64,000 nucleotides of DNA. Source: Actinomycetes bacterium. GTDB lineage: Bacteria > Actinomycetota > Actinomycetes > Propionibacteriales > Propionibacteriaceae. The notes under the pieces were generated by a model. The model was not told where the DNA came from. It made no database searches and saw only the letters and a program-made list of their open reading frames with translations. The DNA is taken from positions 1-64,000 of the forward strand of contig JAEWOI010000045.1 of assembly GCA_023460935.1 (NCBI GenBank), in the 5' to 3' direction. Below, one piece after another: positions 16,575 to 24,546 of the stretch; within the stretch, counting starts at the first letter, position 1; every line of letters begins with the position of its first letter. The position numbers and the translations under genes are program-made.

Positions 16575-17024
16575 GTGGACTTCTTCGGCCTGCCGCTGCA
16601 CCCGCTGGTGGTGCACGCGGCGGTGGTGCTGGTGCCGTTGGCGGGGCTGGGCGCACTGGCCGTCGTACTCTCGTCCCGGCTGCGGGCCCGGTACGGCTGG
16701 CTGGTGGCCGGTTTCGGTGTGGCGGGGGCAGCCTCGGCCCTCGCCGCGCGGCTGTCCGGCCCGGTGCTGCTGGAACAGATGAGCATTGGAGGTCCGGCGA
16801 TCATGACCCACCAGAACTGGGGCCTGCTGACCCCCTACCCTGCGATCGTCCTGGCCGTCTCGGTGCCGGCCTTGATGCTGGTCGACCGGCGGCGCAGCGA
16901 TGGCCGGTCGGCCGGGGCCGCCTTCTGGTTGGCGGCGGCCCTCACGGTCGCCGCGGCGCTGGTCGGGCTGGTGCTGATCGCCCTCACGGGCCACAGCGGT
17001 GCGGTCGCGGTCTGGGGCAGCTGA
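16575..17024 (+). CDS. DUF2231-like four-helix membrane protein
   Basis: A 149-aa integral membrane protein with four hydrophobic segments (about residues 10-30, 38-58, 80-98, 112-137). The HPLVVHAAVVLVPLAG motif near the start matches the DUF2231 family, in which the His residues may bind a cofactor. The GTG start lies two bases after the lipoprotein stop, so the pair is one operon and may act together at the membrane. Function unknown. Confidence 0.75.
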   Translation: MDFFGLPLHPLVVHAAVVLVPLAGLGALAVVLSSRLRARYGWLVAGFGVAGAASALAARLSGPVLLEQMSIGGPAIMTHQNWGLLTPYPAIVLAVSVPALMLVDRRRSDGRSAGAAFWLAAALTVAAALVGLVLIALTGHSGAVAVWGS

Positions 17025-17109
17025 ACGCGCAAGTGGCGAGCCGCCCGGTCGCCGTCGCGGAGTCCCGTCCGCGAGCCGGCCCGGGCGGAAAGAAATGGCG
17101 ACCCAGAGA

Positions 17110-17185
17110 TGGCGACCCCAGCAAGATTCGAACTTGCGACACAAGGTTTAGGAAACCTCTGCTCTATCCCCTGAGCTATGGGGCC
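17110..17185 (-). tRNA. tRNA-Arg (anticodon CCT)
   Basis: A full cloverleaf can be drawn on the minus strand: acceptor GGCCCCA/TGGGGTC, D stem GCTC/GAGC, anticodon stem GAGGT/ACCTT around TTCCTAA (anticodon CCT, reading AGG), T arm GCAAG-TTCGAAT-CTTGC. The 3' CCA is encoded at 17112-17110. 76 nt. Confidence 0.97.
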
Positions 17186-17342
17186 CAGCCCCGCGTGGGG
17201 GCTGCACCAGCGTACCGCCTCCGGCGTATGTCACCCGAACGGGTGACAACGCTGTGGCTAGGGCGGGAGCTTTCCTGTGAAGCGGCAGTGGATTTCGTGG
17301 TTTTCGCTTGCGTGGCCGATCCGGTCCGATACTCTCTTACTC

Positions 17343-17416
17343 GAGAGTGACGCACTCGATGTTGTCTCCTGGGGGTGGGTAGACGGCTTCAACGCCCTTC
17401 GAGGTGCGTCACTCTC
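17343..17416 (+). promoter_or_regulatory. Long-range inverted repeat in the ugp leader
   Basis: GAGAGTGACGCAC (17343-17355) is perfectly complementary to GTGCGTCACTCTC (17404-17416), with 48 bases between. Just before the left arm, ACTCTC (17331-17336) can also pair with GAGAGT (17343-17348), so two exclusive hairpins are possible. The element ends 49 bases before the uridylyltransferase start. It could be an attenuator-type leader, a small structured RNA or a remnant of a miniature inverted-repeat element. No target is proven. Confidence 0.45.
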
Positions 17417-17465
17417 ACCATGTCCGCAGGTTGCCGGCCGGCCGCGTTGCCCTAGCATCGGGCCC

Positions 17466-18821
17466 ATGAGCGAGACCGCCCTTGAGCAGTGCCTGGCCAA
17501 GATGCGCGAGGCCGGGATCAACCCGGCAGCCATCGAGAACTTCTCCCACTACTGGCGGCTCTGCGCCTCCGGCGAGACCGGCCTCATCCGCGAGGACACG
17601 ATCCGGCCCCTGCTCGACCCGCCGCAGCTCGACCAGGTGGACGTGACCGGGGCCGACGCCAGGGCCGCGCTGCAGCAGACCGCGATCATCAAGCTCAACG
17701 GCGGGCTGGGCACCTCGATGGGACTGGACCGGTCCAAGACGCTCCTCACCGTCCGGGACGGCAAGAACTTCCTCGACCTGATCGTCGACCAGGTGCGCCA
17801 CGCGCGCGAGCGGTTCGGCGCGCGGCTGCCGTTGCTGTTCATGAACAGCTTCCGCACCCGCGAGGACGCCCTGGCCCACCTCGCCCGCTACCCGGACATC
17901 GCCGTGGACGGCCTGCCGCTGGACTTCCTGCAGAACGCGGAGCCCAAGATCCTGGCCGATGACCTCAGCCCGGTGAGCTGGCCGGCCGACCCTGATCTGG
18001 AGTGGTGCCCTCCCGGCCACGGCGACCTCTACCCGGCGTTGTGGGGCACGGGGGTGCTGGACGCCCTGCTCGGGGCCGGCTTCCGCTACGCGTCGGTCGC
18101 CAACGGCGACAACCTCGGCGCCGCGCCCGACGCCCGGCTGGCCGGCTGGTTCGCCGCCTCCGGCGCGCCCTACGCTGCCGAGGTCTGCGTCCGCACGGCC
18201 AACGACCGCAAGGGAGGCCACCTCGCCTTCAGGGCCAGCGACGGCCAGTTGATCCTGCGCGACACCGCCCAGACCGCAGCGGAGGAGCTGCCGTTCTTCA
18301 CCGACGAGCACCGTCACCCCTACTTCCACACCAACAACCTCTGGCTGAACCTCGAGCGGCTGCGCGACCTCCTGGCCGAGCGGGACGGGGTGCTCGGGCT
18401 GCCGCTGATCCGCAACGAGAAGACCGTCGACCCTGCCGACCCGTACTCGCCGAAGGTGATCCAGCTGGAGAGCGCGATGGGTGCGGCCATCGAGGTCTTC
18501 CCGGGCGCCACAGCGATCGCCGTCGGCCGGGACCGGTTCCTGCCGGTCAAGACCACCAACGAACTCCTCCTGCTTCGCTCCGACGTGTTCGGCCTCTGCG
18601 CGGACGGAAGGCTGCGCTCGCAGGTGGAGCGCATCCCCGAGATCGACCTCGACGGCCACTACAAGCTGATCGACGACTTCGACCGGCTGGTGAAGGTGGT
18701 GCCGTCGCTGCGCCGGGCGACGTCCCTTCGCGTCCGCGGGGAGTGGAGCTTCGACCAGCCGGCGGAGGTGGTCGGCGAGGTGGAGCTCGCTGACCCGGGC
18801 AGCCCGCGGTCCTACCGGTGA
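17466..18821 (+). CDS. UTP-glucose-1-phosphate uridylyltransferase, eukaryotic-type (UDPGP family)
   Basis: Makes UDP-glucose from UTP and glucose 1-phosphate. 451 aa, which together with AIIKLNGGLGTSMGLDRSK near residue 77 identifies the UDPGP family of eukaryotic UGPases rather than bacterial GalU. Later motifs include GHGDLYPALWGTG, VANGDNLGA and HTNNLWLNL. The ATG at 17466 is favoured; the open frame runs further upstream through the structured leader without signals. It occupies the galU position in the conserved actinobacterial block with mscL, 5-FCL, MoeA-like and RimJ-like genes. The stop overlaps the next gene. Confidence 0.9.
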   Translation: MSETALEQCLAKMREAGINPAAIENFSHYWRLCASGETGLIREDTIRPLLDPPQLDQVDVTGADARAALQQTAIIKLNGGLGTSMGLDRSKTLLTVRDGKNFLDLIVDQVRHARERFGARLPLLFMNSFRTREDALAHLARYPDIAVDGLPLDFLQNAEPKILADDLSPVSWPADPDLEWCPPGHGDLYPALWGTGVLDALLGAGFRYASVANGDNLGAAPDARLAGWFAASGAPYAAEVCVRTANDRKGGHLAFRASDGQLILRDTAQTAAEELPFFTDEHRHPYFHTNNLWLNLERLRDLLAERDGVLGLPLIRNEKTVDPADPYSPKVIQLESAMGAAIEVFPGATAIAVGRDRFLPVKTTNELLLLRSDVFGLCADGRLRSQVERIPEIDLDGHYKLIDDFDRLVKVVPSLRRATSLRVRGEWSFDQPAEVVGEVELADPGSPRSYR

Positions 18822-19180
18822 GCCCGCGCTGGCAGGCTGCGCTGGCCTACGCGCTCACCGGTGCGGAGCACCAGCTGCCCGAGCCCGGCAACCCCGATCC
18901 GGCAGCCCTCGTCGAAGCCCTCGCAGGGCTGGGTTGGGCGGCGGCGGAGTTGCGCAGGCACGCGCTGGCCGAGGTGGGCGCCGAGCGGCCGTGGCCGCAC
19001 CCGGTGCCGGCCGACCTGCGGGCGGGCTGCGGCGCCGCCCAGTTCGCCGCCGCGCTGGGGGCGCTGCGGCACCTGCTGGGGCTGAGCGCGCTGGACACCA
19101 GGCCACCGGCGCCGCGGCGCGGCCTGAACGCGGACGAGCAGCGGCTGCTGCGCGAGGTCCCGCCGCACTACGGCTCCTGA
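18818..19180 (+). CDS. Hypothetical protein, actinobacterial type
   Basis: A 120-aa soluble protein, helical, rich in Ala and Arg, without a signal peptide or membrane helix and without a motif I recognise. The GTG start overlaps the uridylyltransferase stop in a GTGA, which is the main support for it being a real, co-translated gene. It ends 24 bases before the convergent mscL. Confidence 0.6.
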   Translation: MSPRWQAALAYALTGAEHQLPEPGNPDPAALVEALAGLGWAAAELRRHALAEVGAERPWPHPVPADLRAGCGAAQFAAALGALRHLLGLSALDTRPPAPRRGLNADEQRLLREVPPHYGS

Positions 19181-19203
19181 ACCCGGCTGGCCTCACCGCC
19201 CGA

Positions 19204-19569
19204 TCAGGTGCGCTGGGCCTTCAGCAGGTCGCGGATCTCGGTGAGCAGCTCCTCCGACGACGGCGGCGCGGGCACGTCGTCGGTGGGCTTGCGGCCGAGC
19301 CGCTTGATCGCCTCGTAGGGCCGCACCACCCCGAAGTACAGGATCGCGGCCATGATCGCGAACGACACCAGGGCAGTGATGAACGCCCCCACGTTGATCG
19401 GGCCGATCGAGACGGTGTCGAAGTTGGGGTTGCCGCCGATCAGCCCCAGCACGTCGAGGACGATCTTCGTGAACGTGGTCACGACGTTGCCGAACGATGC
19501 GCCGAGGATGAACGCGATCGCGAGATCGATCAGGTTGCCGCGCATCAGGAAGTCCTTGAAACCTGCCAT
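19204..19569 (-). CDS. mscL: Large-conductance mechanosensitive channel MscL
   Basis: Osmotic safety valve of the inner membrane. 121 aa, near the usual length. The N-terminal FKDFLMRGNLIDLAIAFILG helix (4-23) is the gate-forming segment; the second membrane helix spans about residues 61-83; the charged C-terminal bundle (SSEELLTEIRDLLKAQ) ends the protein. The synteny with FmdB, 5-FCL and MoeA-like genes matches other actinobacteria. Confidence 0.95.
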   Translation of the reverse strand: MAGFKDFLMRGNLIDLAIAFILGASFGNVVTTFTKIVLDVLGLIGGNPNFDTVSIGPINVGAFITALVSFAIMAAILYFGVVRPYEAIKRLGRKPTDDVPAPPSSEELLTEIRDLLKAQRT

Positions 19570-19624
19570 TGCTGCCTCCTGGGAGGGTCGGGTGGACCCT
19601 TCAGGCTACGCACGGAGCAAGGGG

Positions 19625-20245
19625 TCAGCGCAAGGCGAAGCTGGGCGCAGACACCGCAGCGGCAGCAGCTATCGCAGCCGCCTGGGCCGGGCTCACCTCC
19701 ACCAGCACCAGCGGCGCCTGCTCGGCGCCGAACACCCCCGCGCCCGCGCCGGTGGGGATCGCGACGACCCGCACGCCCCCGGCGACCACGCCGTAGCCCG
19801 TCCCGTCCGCGCTCGGGCCGAGCACGTCGATCCGGGCGCCCACCTGCAGCAGGGCCACCGTGGCGCCCTCGCCGAACCGGATCGGGAAGGCCACCAGGCC
19901 GGCAGCCACCAGCCCGGCCTCTCCGAGCAGGTCAGAGGCGGCCAGTGCCCGTCTGGCGGGCAGCGCCGCGACTACTGTCCGGCCGATGGCCCGGGCGGCA
20001 TCGGTGATCGCGCCGGCAGGCACTGCCGCTGCGGGCAGCCGGGCGATGGTGAGGTCTGCGGCGGACAGCCGTGACCCGCCGGGCACGGTGCGGGCCAGCA
20101 CCACGACCTCGGCGCCGGGGTCGGAACTGCTCGCCACCGAGTTCAGGGCAGCGAGCACCGCGACGGCCACGAAGAGCGCCGCGAACGCCCGGCGGTGCCA
20201 GCGGACCGCGCGGCGCAGGGCGTCGATGAACTGGGTGGGTCGCAC
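19625..20245 (-). CDS. SAF-domain membrane-anchored protein (CpaB/RcpC-like)
   Basis: A 206-aa protein with one N-terminal membrane helix (about residues 19-38) and a SAF domain (RTVPGGSRLSAADLTIARLP, then DLLGEAGLVAAGLVAFPIRF), followed by a CpaB-like region, VGARIDVLGP. CpaB proteins act in Flp pilus assembly, but no other pilus genes are nearby and this protein is common in the mscL-FmdB neighbourhood of actinobacteria, so the pilus role is doubtful. GTG start. Confidence 0.72.
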   Translation of the reverse strand: MRPTQFIDALRRAVRWHRRAFAALFVAVAVLAALNSVASSSDPGAEVVVLARTVPGGSRLSAADLTIARLPAAAVPAGAITDAARAIGRTVVAALPARRALAASDLLGEAGLVAAGLVAFPIRFGEGATVALLQVGARIDVLGPSADGTGYGVVAGGVRVVAIPTGAGAGVFGAEQAPLVLVEVSPAQAAAIAAAAAVSAPSFALR

Positions 20246-20294
20246 GCCCCCACCTTCGGCGCGCGTGCGCCGGACGGGTCAGCCGTCCACAGGC

Positions 20295-20582
20295 TCAGGC
20301 TGCGGAAGTCGTCCCTGTGGACGCTGCCGGCTTGGCCTCGGCCTTCGGCTCGGCCTTGGTGCTCTCGCCCTTGTCCGCCGGACGGCCGGCGTTGGCCTTG
20401 CCCTTGCTCCGGTTGTCGGTGGCGTAGAAGCCGGAACCCTTGAACACGACGCCCACGGCGTTGAACACCTTGCGCAGGCTGCCGTCGCACTCGGGGCAGT
20501 CGGTCAGCGGGTCGTCGGTGAACTTCTGGACAACTTCCAGTTCCGATTCACAAGTAGTGCAGCGGTACTGATAGGTGGGCAT
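20295..20582 (-). CDS. FmdB-family zinc-ribbon protein
   Basis: A 95-aa protein with an N-terminal zinc ribbon: YRCTTCE and DCPECDG supply four Cys, followed by KVFNAVGVVFKGSGFYATD, the FmdB signature. The C-terminal 45 residues are low-complexity Lys/Ala/Pro/Glu. The ATG at 20582 is chosen because AGGAAG sits five bases upstream; the GTG two codons earlier would be too close. A role as small regulator or chaperone-like zinc protein is proposed in the family but not settled. Confidence 0.85.
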   Translation of the reverse strand: MPTYQYRCTTCESELEVVQKFTDDPLTDCPECDGSLRKVFNAVGVVFKGSGFYATDNRSKGKANAGRPADKGESTKAEPKAEAKPAASTGTTSAA

Positions 20583-20657
20583 GGTCACTTCCTGCTGGCG
20601 CTTGGGTCGGCCCGGGCATCTTACCGAGCCACCAGGGGAACCGGGAAACCCGTCCGG

Positions 20658-21263
20658 CTATTCCTGAACGCAGTCGACGCGGCGGGCCTCGGTGACCAGC
20701 AGGTGCACCCTGCGGTCCCAGGGTTCAGTTGGCACGTCGGCCAGCACCTCGGAGTCGAACAGCAGCAGGCCCAGCCGGGCGTGCCCGGCGGCCCAGCCCA
20801 GCGCGCGGTCGTACCAGCCGCCTCCGGTGCCGAGGCGCCGGCCGTCCGGGGTACCGGCGAGGCCCGGCAGCCACACCCAGTCGGCAGCGGCCAGTGCGTC
20901 CGGCCCCAGCCTCGCTCCGCTGGGCTGCGGAATGCCGAACGGGCCCGGCACCAGTTCCTCCGGCCCGGCGTACCAGGCCCAGCCCGGCTCCCTGCGGAGC
21001 ACCGGCAGCAGCACCGGCACCCCAGCCACGCGCAGCGCCTCGATCAGGTCCAGGCTGTCCGGCTCCCCGGGAGTCGAGGCGTAGGCCGCGACCACCCGGG
21101 CACCCGCGCAGGCAGCCAGCGCACGTACCGTTCGAGCTGTCCCCGCCTCGGGTGAAGGCTCCCGGGCCGCCCGTTCGGCCCGCAGCCGCCGGCGCAGTTC
21201 TGCCTTGGCAAGGGCGGGCGATTGCCCGGCTCGCGGCTGGCCTGCGCTGGCGCCGGAGCTCAT
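20658..21263 (-). CDS. 5-formyltetrahydrofolate cyclo-ligase
   Basis: Converts 5-formyl-THF to 5,10-methenyl-THF with ATP, returning stored folate to the one-carbon pool. 201 aa. The N-terminal KAELRRRLRAERAA is the usual opening helix. The active-site glycine loop is GTGGGWYDRAL (near residue 145), preceded by DWVWLPGLAGTPDGRRL. It is divergent from the MoeA-like gene across 17 bases, the arrangement seen in Mycobacterium (Rv0992c region). Confidence 0.93.
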   Translation of the reverse strand: MSSGASAGQPRAGQSPALAKAELRRRLRAERAAREPSPEAGTARTVRALAACAGARVVAAYASTPGEPDSLDLIEALRVAGVPVLLPVLRREPGWAWYAGPEELVPGPFGIPQPSGARLGPDALAAADWVWLPGLAGTPDGRRLGTGGGWYDRALGWAAGHARLGLLLFDSEVLADVPTEPWDRRVHLLVTEARRVDCVQE

Positions 21264-21280
21264 TCACTTATCGTAAACGC

Positions 21281-22570
21281 ATGTCTCTCTTCACCCGCGC
21301 CAAGGCAGAAGAGCAGCCGGCGACCCCCGAGCCGGCCGCTGAGCCATCCTTCCTGCCGGGGGCGCCGGAGGCGGACGCCAACGGCTTGCGCAGCATCGAG
21401 GCGCACCGGGACTACCTGGTTTCACACGCCGAGAGCCTCCACCCCTTCGGCATCGGCCTGCTCGACGCCGCCGGCCTGACCCTGTGCGAGGCGATCGTCG
21501 CCGACCTCGACCTGCCCACCTTCACCGCCGCCACCACCGACGGCTGGGCAGTGCGGGCCTCGAACCTCGTCGGTGCGAGCCCGCTTCGGCAGGTGACCCT
21601 GCCGGTGGTGGACGAGATCGAGGCCGGCGGTTACCGAGGCGCGCCGCTGACGCCCGGCACCGCCGTGCGGGTCGCGGCCGGCGCCCCGGTGCCTGAGGGA
21701 GCCGACGCCGTGGTGCCGGAAGCCGCCGGCGTGGTGGAAGGCGAGGATGTCCGGTTCAGTGCCGAAGCCCGCTTCCAGCAGTACCTGCGCCCGGCCGGGT
21801 CCCGGGTCTCCGACGGCGACCAGTTGCTGGCCAAGGGCACGAAGCTGACCCCGCGGGCGCTGGCGCTGATCGCGGAGGTGGGCTACGACAAGGTGCTGGC
21901 CCGGCCGCGGCCACGCGTGGTGGTGCTGACCGCGGACTCGGCGCTGGTCGAGCCCGGGCTGCCGCTGACCCGCCTCACCGAGAGCTACGACGCGTGCACC
22001 ACGCTGCTCACCGCCTCGGCGAGGGAGGACGGGGCCCAGGCGTTCCCGGCAGGGATCGTGCCGGCCGAGTCCGGTCCGCTCGCCCGGACGATCGCAGAGC
22101 AGCTGGTGCGGGCCGACCTGTTGCTGCTGGTCACCGAGGTGACCGAGGAACTGCTGGCGATGCTTGGCCGGATCGGCACCATCGACGTCGCGGAGGTTGA
22201 CGGGTTGCCCGGACGCCAGGTGTTCGCGCTGGTGGGGGAGGACCGGGCGCCGGTGCTGGTGCTGCCGCCCGGGCCGGTGCCGGCGTACCTCGCCTACGTG
22301 CTGTTCGGGCGGCCGTTGCTGCGCCGGCTCGCCGGCCTGGACGCCGGTCAGCCCGCCCGGACCACCGCCCCGGTGATCGAGGAGCTCCGGCCCGACCCGG
22401 TCCGGGCCCGCCTGTTGCTCGCCCACCACACCGCGCGGGGGGTCTCCCCGGTGCCTGCGGATGACCCGGGCGCGGCCGAACTGGCCACCGCGAACTCGGT
22501 GATCGTCCTGTCGCCGGGCGCCGATCCGGTGCCCCCGCACGGCGACGTGACCTGCTGGCTGCTGGACTGA
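21281..22570 (+). CDS. MoeA-like protein with degenerate catalytic motifs
   Basis: A 429-aa paralogue of MoeA (domains III/I, II and MoCF fold recognisable). TFTAATTDGWAVR replaces the canonical DNSAMDGYAVR, and PEGADAVVPEAA is kept. The Mo-insertion motifs are lost: TGDE is TADS, the GGxSxG loop is replaced by LVTEVTEELL, and LPGNPxS is PPGPVPAYLAY. The true MoeA is at 6671. This version occupies the moeA1 slot of the conserved galU-moeA1-rimJ cluster and probably has a structural or unrelated role. The ATG is 17 bases from the divergent 5-FCL gene. Confidence 0.85.
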   Translation: MSLFTRAKAEEQPATPEPAAEPSFLPGAPEADANGLRSIEAHRDYLVSHAESLHPFGIGLLDAAGLTLCEAIVADLDLPTFTAATTDGWAVRASNLVGASPLRQVTLPVVDEIEAGGYRGAPLTPGTAVRVAAGAPVPEGADAVVPEAAGVVEGEDVRFSAEARFQQYLRPAGSRVSDGDQLLAKGTKLTPRALALIAEVGYDKVLARPRPRVVVLTADSALVEPGLPLTRLTESYDACTTLLTASAREDGAQAFPAGIVPAESGPLARTIAEQLVRADLLLLVTEVTEELLAMLGRIGTIDVAEVDGLPGRQVFALVGEDRAPVLVLPPGPVPAYLAYVLFGRPLLRRLAGLDAGQPARTTAPVIEELRPDPVRARLLLAHHTARGVSPVPADDPGAAELATANSVIVLSPGADPVPPHGDVTCWLLD

Positions 22571-22580
22571 GCTCCCGGCA

Positions 22581-23210
22581 GTGGCTGGTTCGTACTGGCC
22601 GGTGCGCCTGACTCACGGCGCGGTGACGCTGCGGCCGCTGCGCCGGCGGGACGAAGCCGACTGGGCCAGGATCCGCCGGCTCTCCCCGGAGTGGTTCCGG
22701 CCGTGGGACTCGACGCGCCCGGCGGACGCTCCAGAACCCGCCATGACGTTCGGCCAACTGGTCACCTCCTTCACCGCGAGGGCCCGTCAGGGGCAGATGC
22801 TGCCCTGGGCTGTGGAGTACACCCCGCCGGGCGGCAAGGCGGCGTTCGCCGGGCAGGTGAGCGTCTTCGGGATCTCGCGCGGATCGGCCTGCTGGGCCCA
22901 GGTGGGCTACTGGATCGATCCGCGCTGGGCCGGCCGGGGAATCATCCCGACCGCGGTCGCGATGGCCTGCGACTACTGCTACGGCACGTTGCGGCTGCAC
23001 CGCATCGAGATCGCCATCCGGCCGGAGAACCGCAACAGCCTTGCGGTGGTGCGCAAGCTGGGCTTCCGCCATGAAGGACTGCGTGAACGCTACATGCACG
23101 TCGACGGTGACTGGCGCGACCATGAAGTGTTCGTGCTCAACGCTGAGGACGTCCCGGAAGGGCTGCTGGCCCGCCTCGAACGCGGCCAGGGGCTGACCGG
23201 CCGGGGGTAA
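22581..23210 (+). CDS. RimJ-like GNAT N-acetyltransferase
   Basis: A 209-aa acetyltransferase similar to the RimJ/RimL branch. The segments VGYWIDPRWAGRGIIPTAVA (CoA-binding loop with GRGI) and RIEIAIRPENRNSLAVVRKL are typical, followed by GFRHEGLRERYMHVDG. By family it acetylates the N-terminus of a ribosomal or other protein; the substrate is not predictable here. GTG start, 10 bases after the MoeA-like gene, consistent with the Mycobacterium moeA1-rimJ order. Confidence 0.88.
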   Translation: MAGSYWPVRLTHGAVTLRPLRRRDEADWARIRRLSPEWFRPWDSTRPADAPEPAMTFGQLVTSFTARARQGQMLPWAVEYTPPGGKAAFAGQVSVFGISRGSACWAQVGYWIDPRWAGRGIIPTAVAMACDYCYGTLRLHRIEIAIRPENRNSLAVVRKLGFRHEGLRERYMHVDGDWRDHEVFVLNAEDVPEGLLARLERGQGLTGRG

Positions 23211-23270
23211 TCGTCGACACTCCGCCCCGGCTCGCCCGGTTCGCCCGGCCCGACCAATACGGTTCGGGAT

Positions 23271-23999
23271 GTGGGTACCGCCGGGCTGATCTTTGGAGCG
23301 ATCGCGGCGTTCTGGCTGTTGTACCTGATTCCCTACTTCCTGCACCACCGCGGTGACGAGTCCGGTGAGGAGCTGGATCCGGAGATCCCGTTCACCCCTG
23401 CGGTGACGATCGTGCGTAGCGGCACCTCCCTCGCCCAGGCCGACCCGGGCACCGCTTCGGTGTCCACTCCGCTGACCCGCCGCGCCCAGCTGCGGGAGCT
23501 GCACCTGCGCGACCTGGAGGCAGCGCAGCGCCGGCGGCGGGTGCTGATCTTCCTGCTGATCGTGCAGGTGGTGGCGGGCACGCTGGCCGTCTTCCAACCC
23601 GAGGCGTGGTGGGCTGCAGCCGTCCCGGCGGTGCTGATCGCGGCGTTCCTTGTGGTGGCCCGGTTCAGCGTGCGCGCAATGCGGGCCGACCTGGCCCGGC
23701 GGGCCGAGGCCATCCGGGAGTGCCCGGACGAGGAGACGGTGGCGATCTCGCTGACCGCAGAGGACGTGGCCGCGCACGAGCACTCGGTGGAGCTGAGCAC
23801 CCCGATCGGCCGGGTCGCCTCGTTGTGGGACCCGATCCCGATCACGCGCCCCACCTACGTCTCCAAGCCGCTGGCGCCACGCACCGTCCGCACCATCGAC
23901 CTGTCCGCGCCGGTGCCGACGCCCGGCAGGATCCCGGTCACCGCCGACCCGATCGAGCCACCGGCAGCCGAACCCGAGGCCGAGGCCGGTGTCGGCTGA
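23271..23999 (+). CDS. Membrane protein, Rv0996-like position
   Basis: A 242-aa protein with an N-terminal membrane helix (residues 3-23) and two more at about 90-107 and 112-130. An acidic loop follows the first helix and the Pro/Glu-rich tail is cytoplasmic or disordered. It contains no enzymatic motif. The position directly after the RimJ-like gene matches the uncharacterised membrane protein that follows rimJ in mycobacteria. The stop overlaps the next gene by 11 bases. Confidence 0.68.
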   Translation: MGTAGLIFGAIAAFWLLYLIPYFLHHRGDESGEELDPEIPFTPAVTIVRSGTSLAQADPGTASVSTPLTRRAQLRELHLRDLEAAQRRRRVLIFLLIVQVVAGTLAVFQPEAWWAAAVPAVLIAAFLVVARFSVRAMRADLARRAEAIRECPDEETVAISLTAEDVAAHEHSVELSTPIGRVASLWDPIPITRPTYVSKPLAPRTVRTIDLSAPVPTPGRIPVTADPIEPPAAEPEAEAGVG

Positions 24000-24546
24000 G
24001 CAGGTGAGCCCGTCGCCGCCGGAGCGGATCGACCTCGGTGATGCCGTACTCACCCGCCTGCGCGGCGGGGACGCCCGGTCCATGGCCGCGGCCGTCGCGG
24101 CCAACCTTGCCCACCTGCGGCCGTGGATCGGCTGGGGCACCGAAGAGGGCGCCACCCTGGCTTTCCAGGAGCGGCGCTGCGCCGAGGCCGAACACCTCTG
24201 GGACGCCGGCAGCGACTACATCTACACCCTTCGCGAACAACCGGACGGCCCGGTGATCGGCGGCATGGGCCTGCACCGCCGGGTGGGTCCGGACGCGATC
24301 GAGATCGGCTACTGGCTGGACGCCGGCCACACCGGCCGTGGCCTGGCCACCCGGGGCGCGCAGGCCCTCACCGGGCACGCGCTCGCGCTGCCAGGCATGC
24401 GCCGGGTGGAGATCCACACCGACGAGCAGAACCTGGCCAGCGCGGCCGTGCCTGCCCGGCTGGGCTACCGCCTGGTGGGGGTGGAGGACGCAGAGCCCTT
24501 CGGCGAAGCCTCGAGCGGCCGGCTGCAGATCTGGGTCACGCCGTAG
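23989..24546 (+). CDS. GNAT acetyltransferase (RimL-like)
   Basis: A 185-aa acetyltransferase: IEIGYWLDAGHTGRGLATRG is the acetyl-CoA loop and RVEIHTDEQNLASAAVPARL the following strand-helix, with LGYRLVGV near the end. WIGWGTEE near residue 47 is frequent in RimL-type enzymes. The GTG start overlaps the membrane protein upstream. It converges with, and overlaps by 11 bases, the VOC-family gene on the other strand. Confidence 0.82.
   Translation: MSAEQVSPSPPERIDLGDAVLTRLRGGDARSMAAAVAANLAHLRPWIGWGTEEGATLAFQERRCAEAEHLWDAGSDYIYTLREQPDGPVIGGMGLHRRVGPDAIEIGYWLDAGHTGRGLATRGAQALTGHALALPGMRRVEIHTDEQNLASAAVPARLGYRLVGVEDAEPFGEASSGRLQIWVTP

Noticed and set aside
19625..20245. Flp/Tad pilus locus suggested by the SAF (CpaB-like) protein
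   Set aside because: No secretin, ATPase or pilin genes nearby; the gene belongs to a housekeeping block in actinobacteria.
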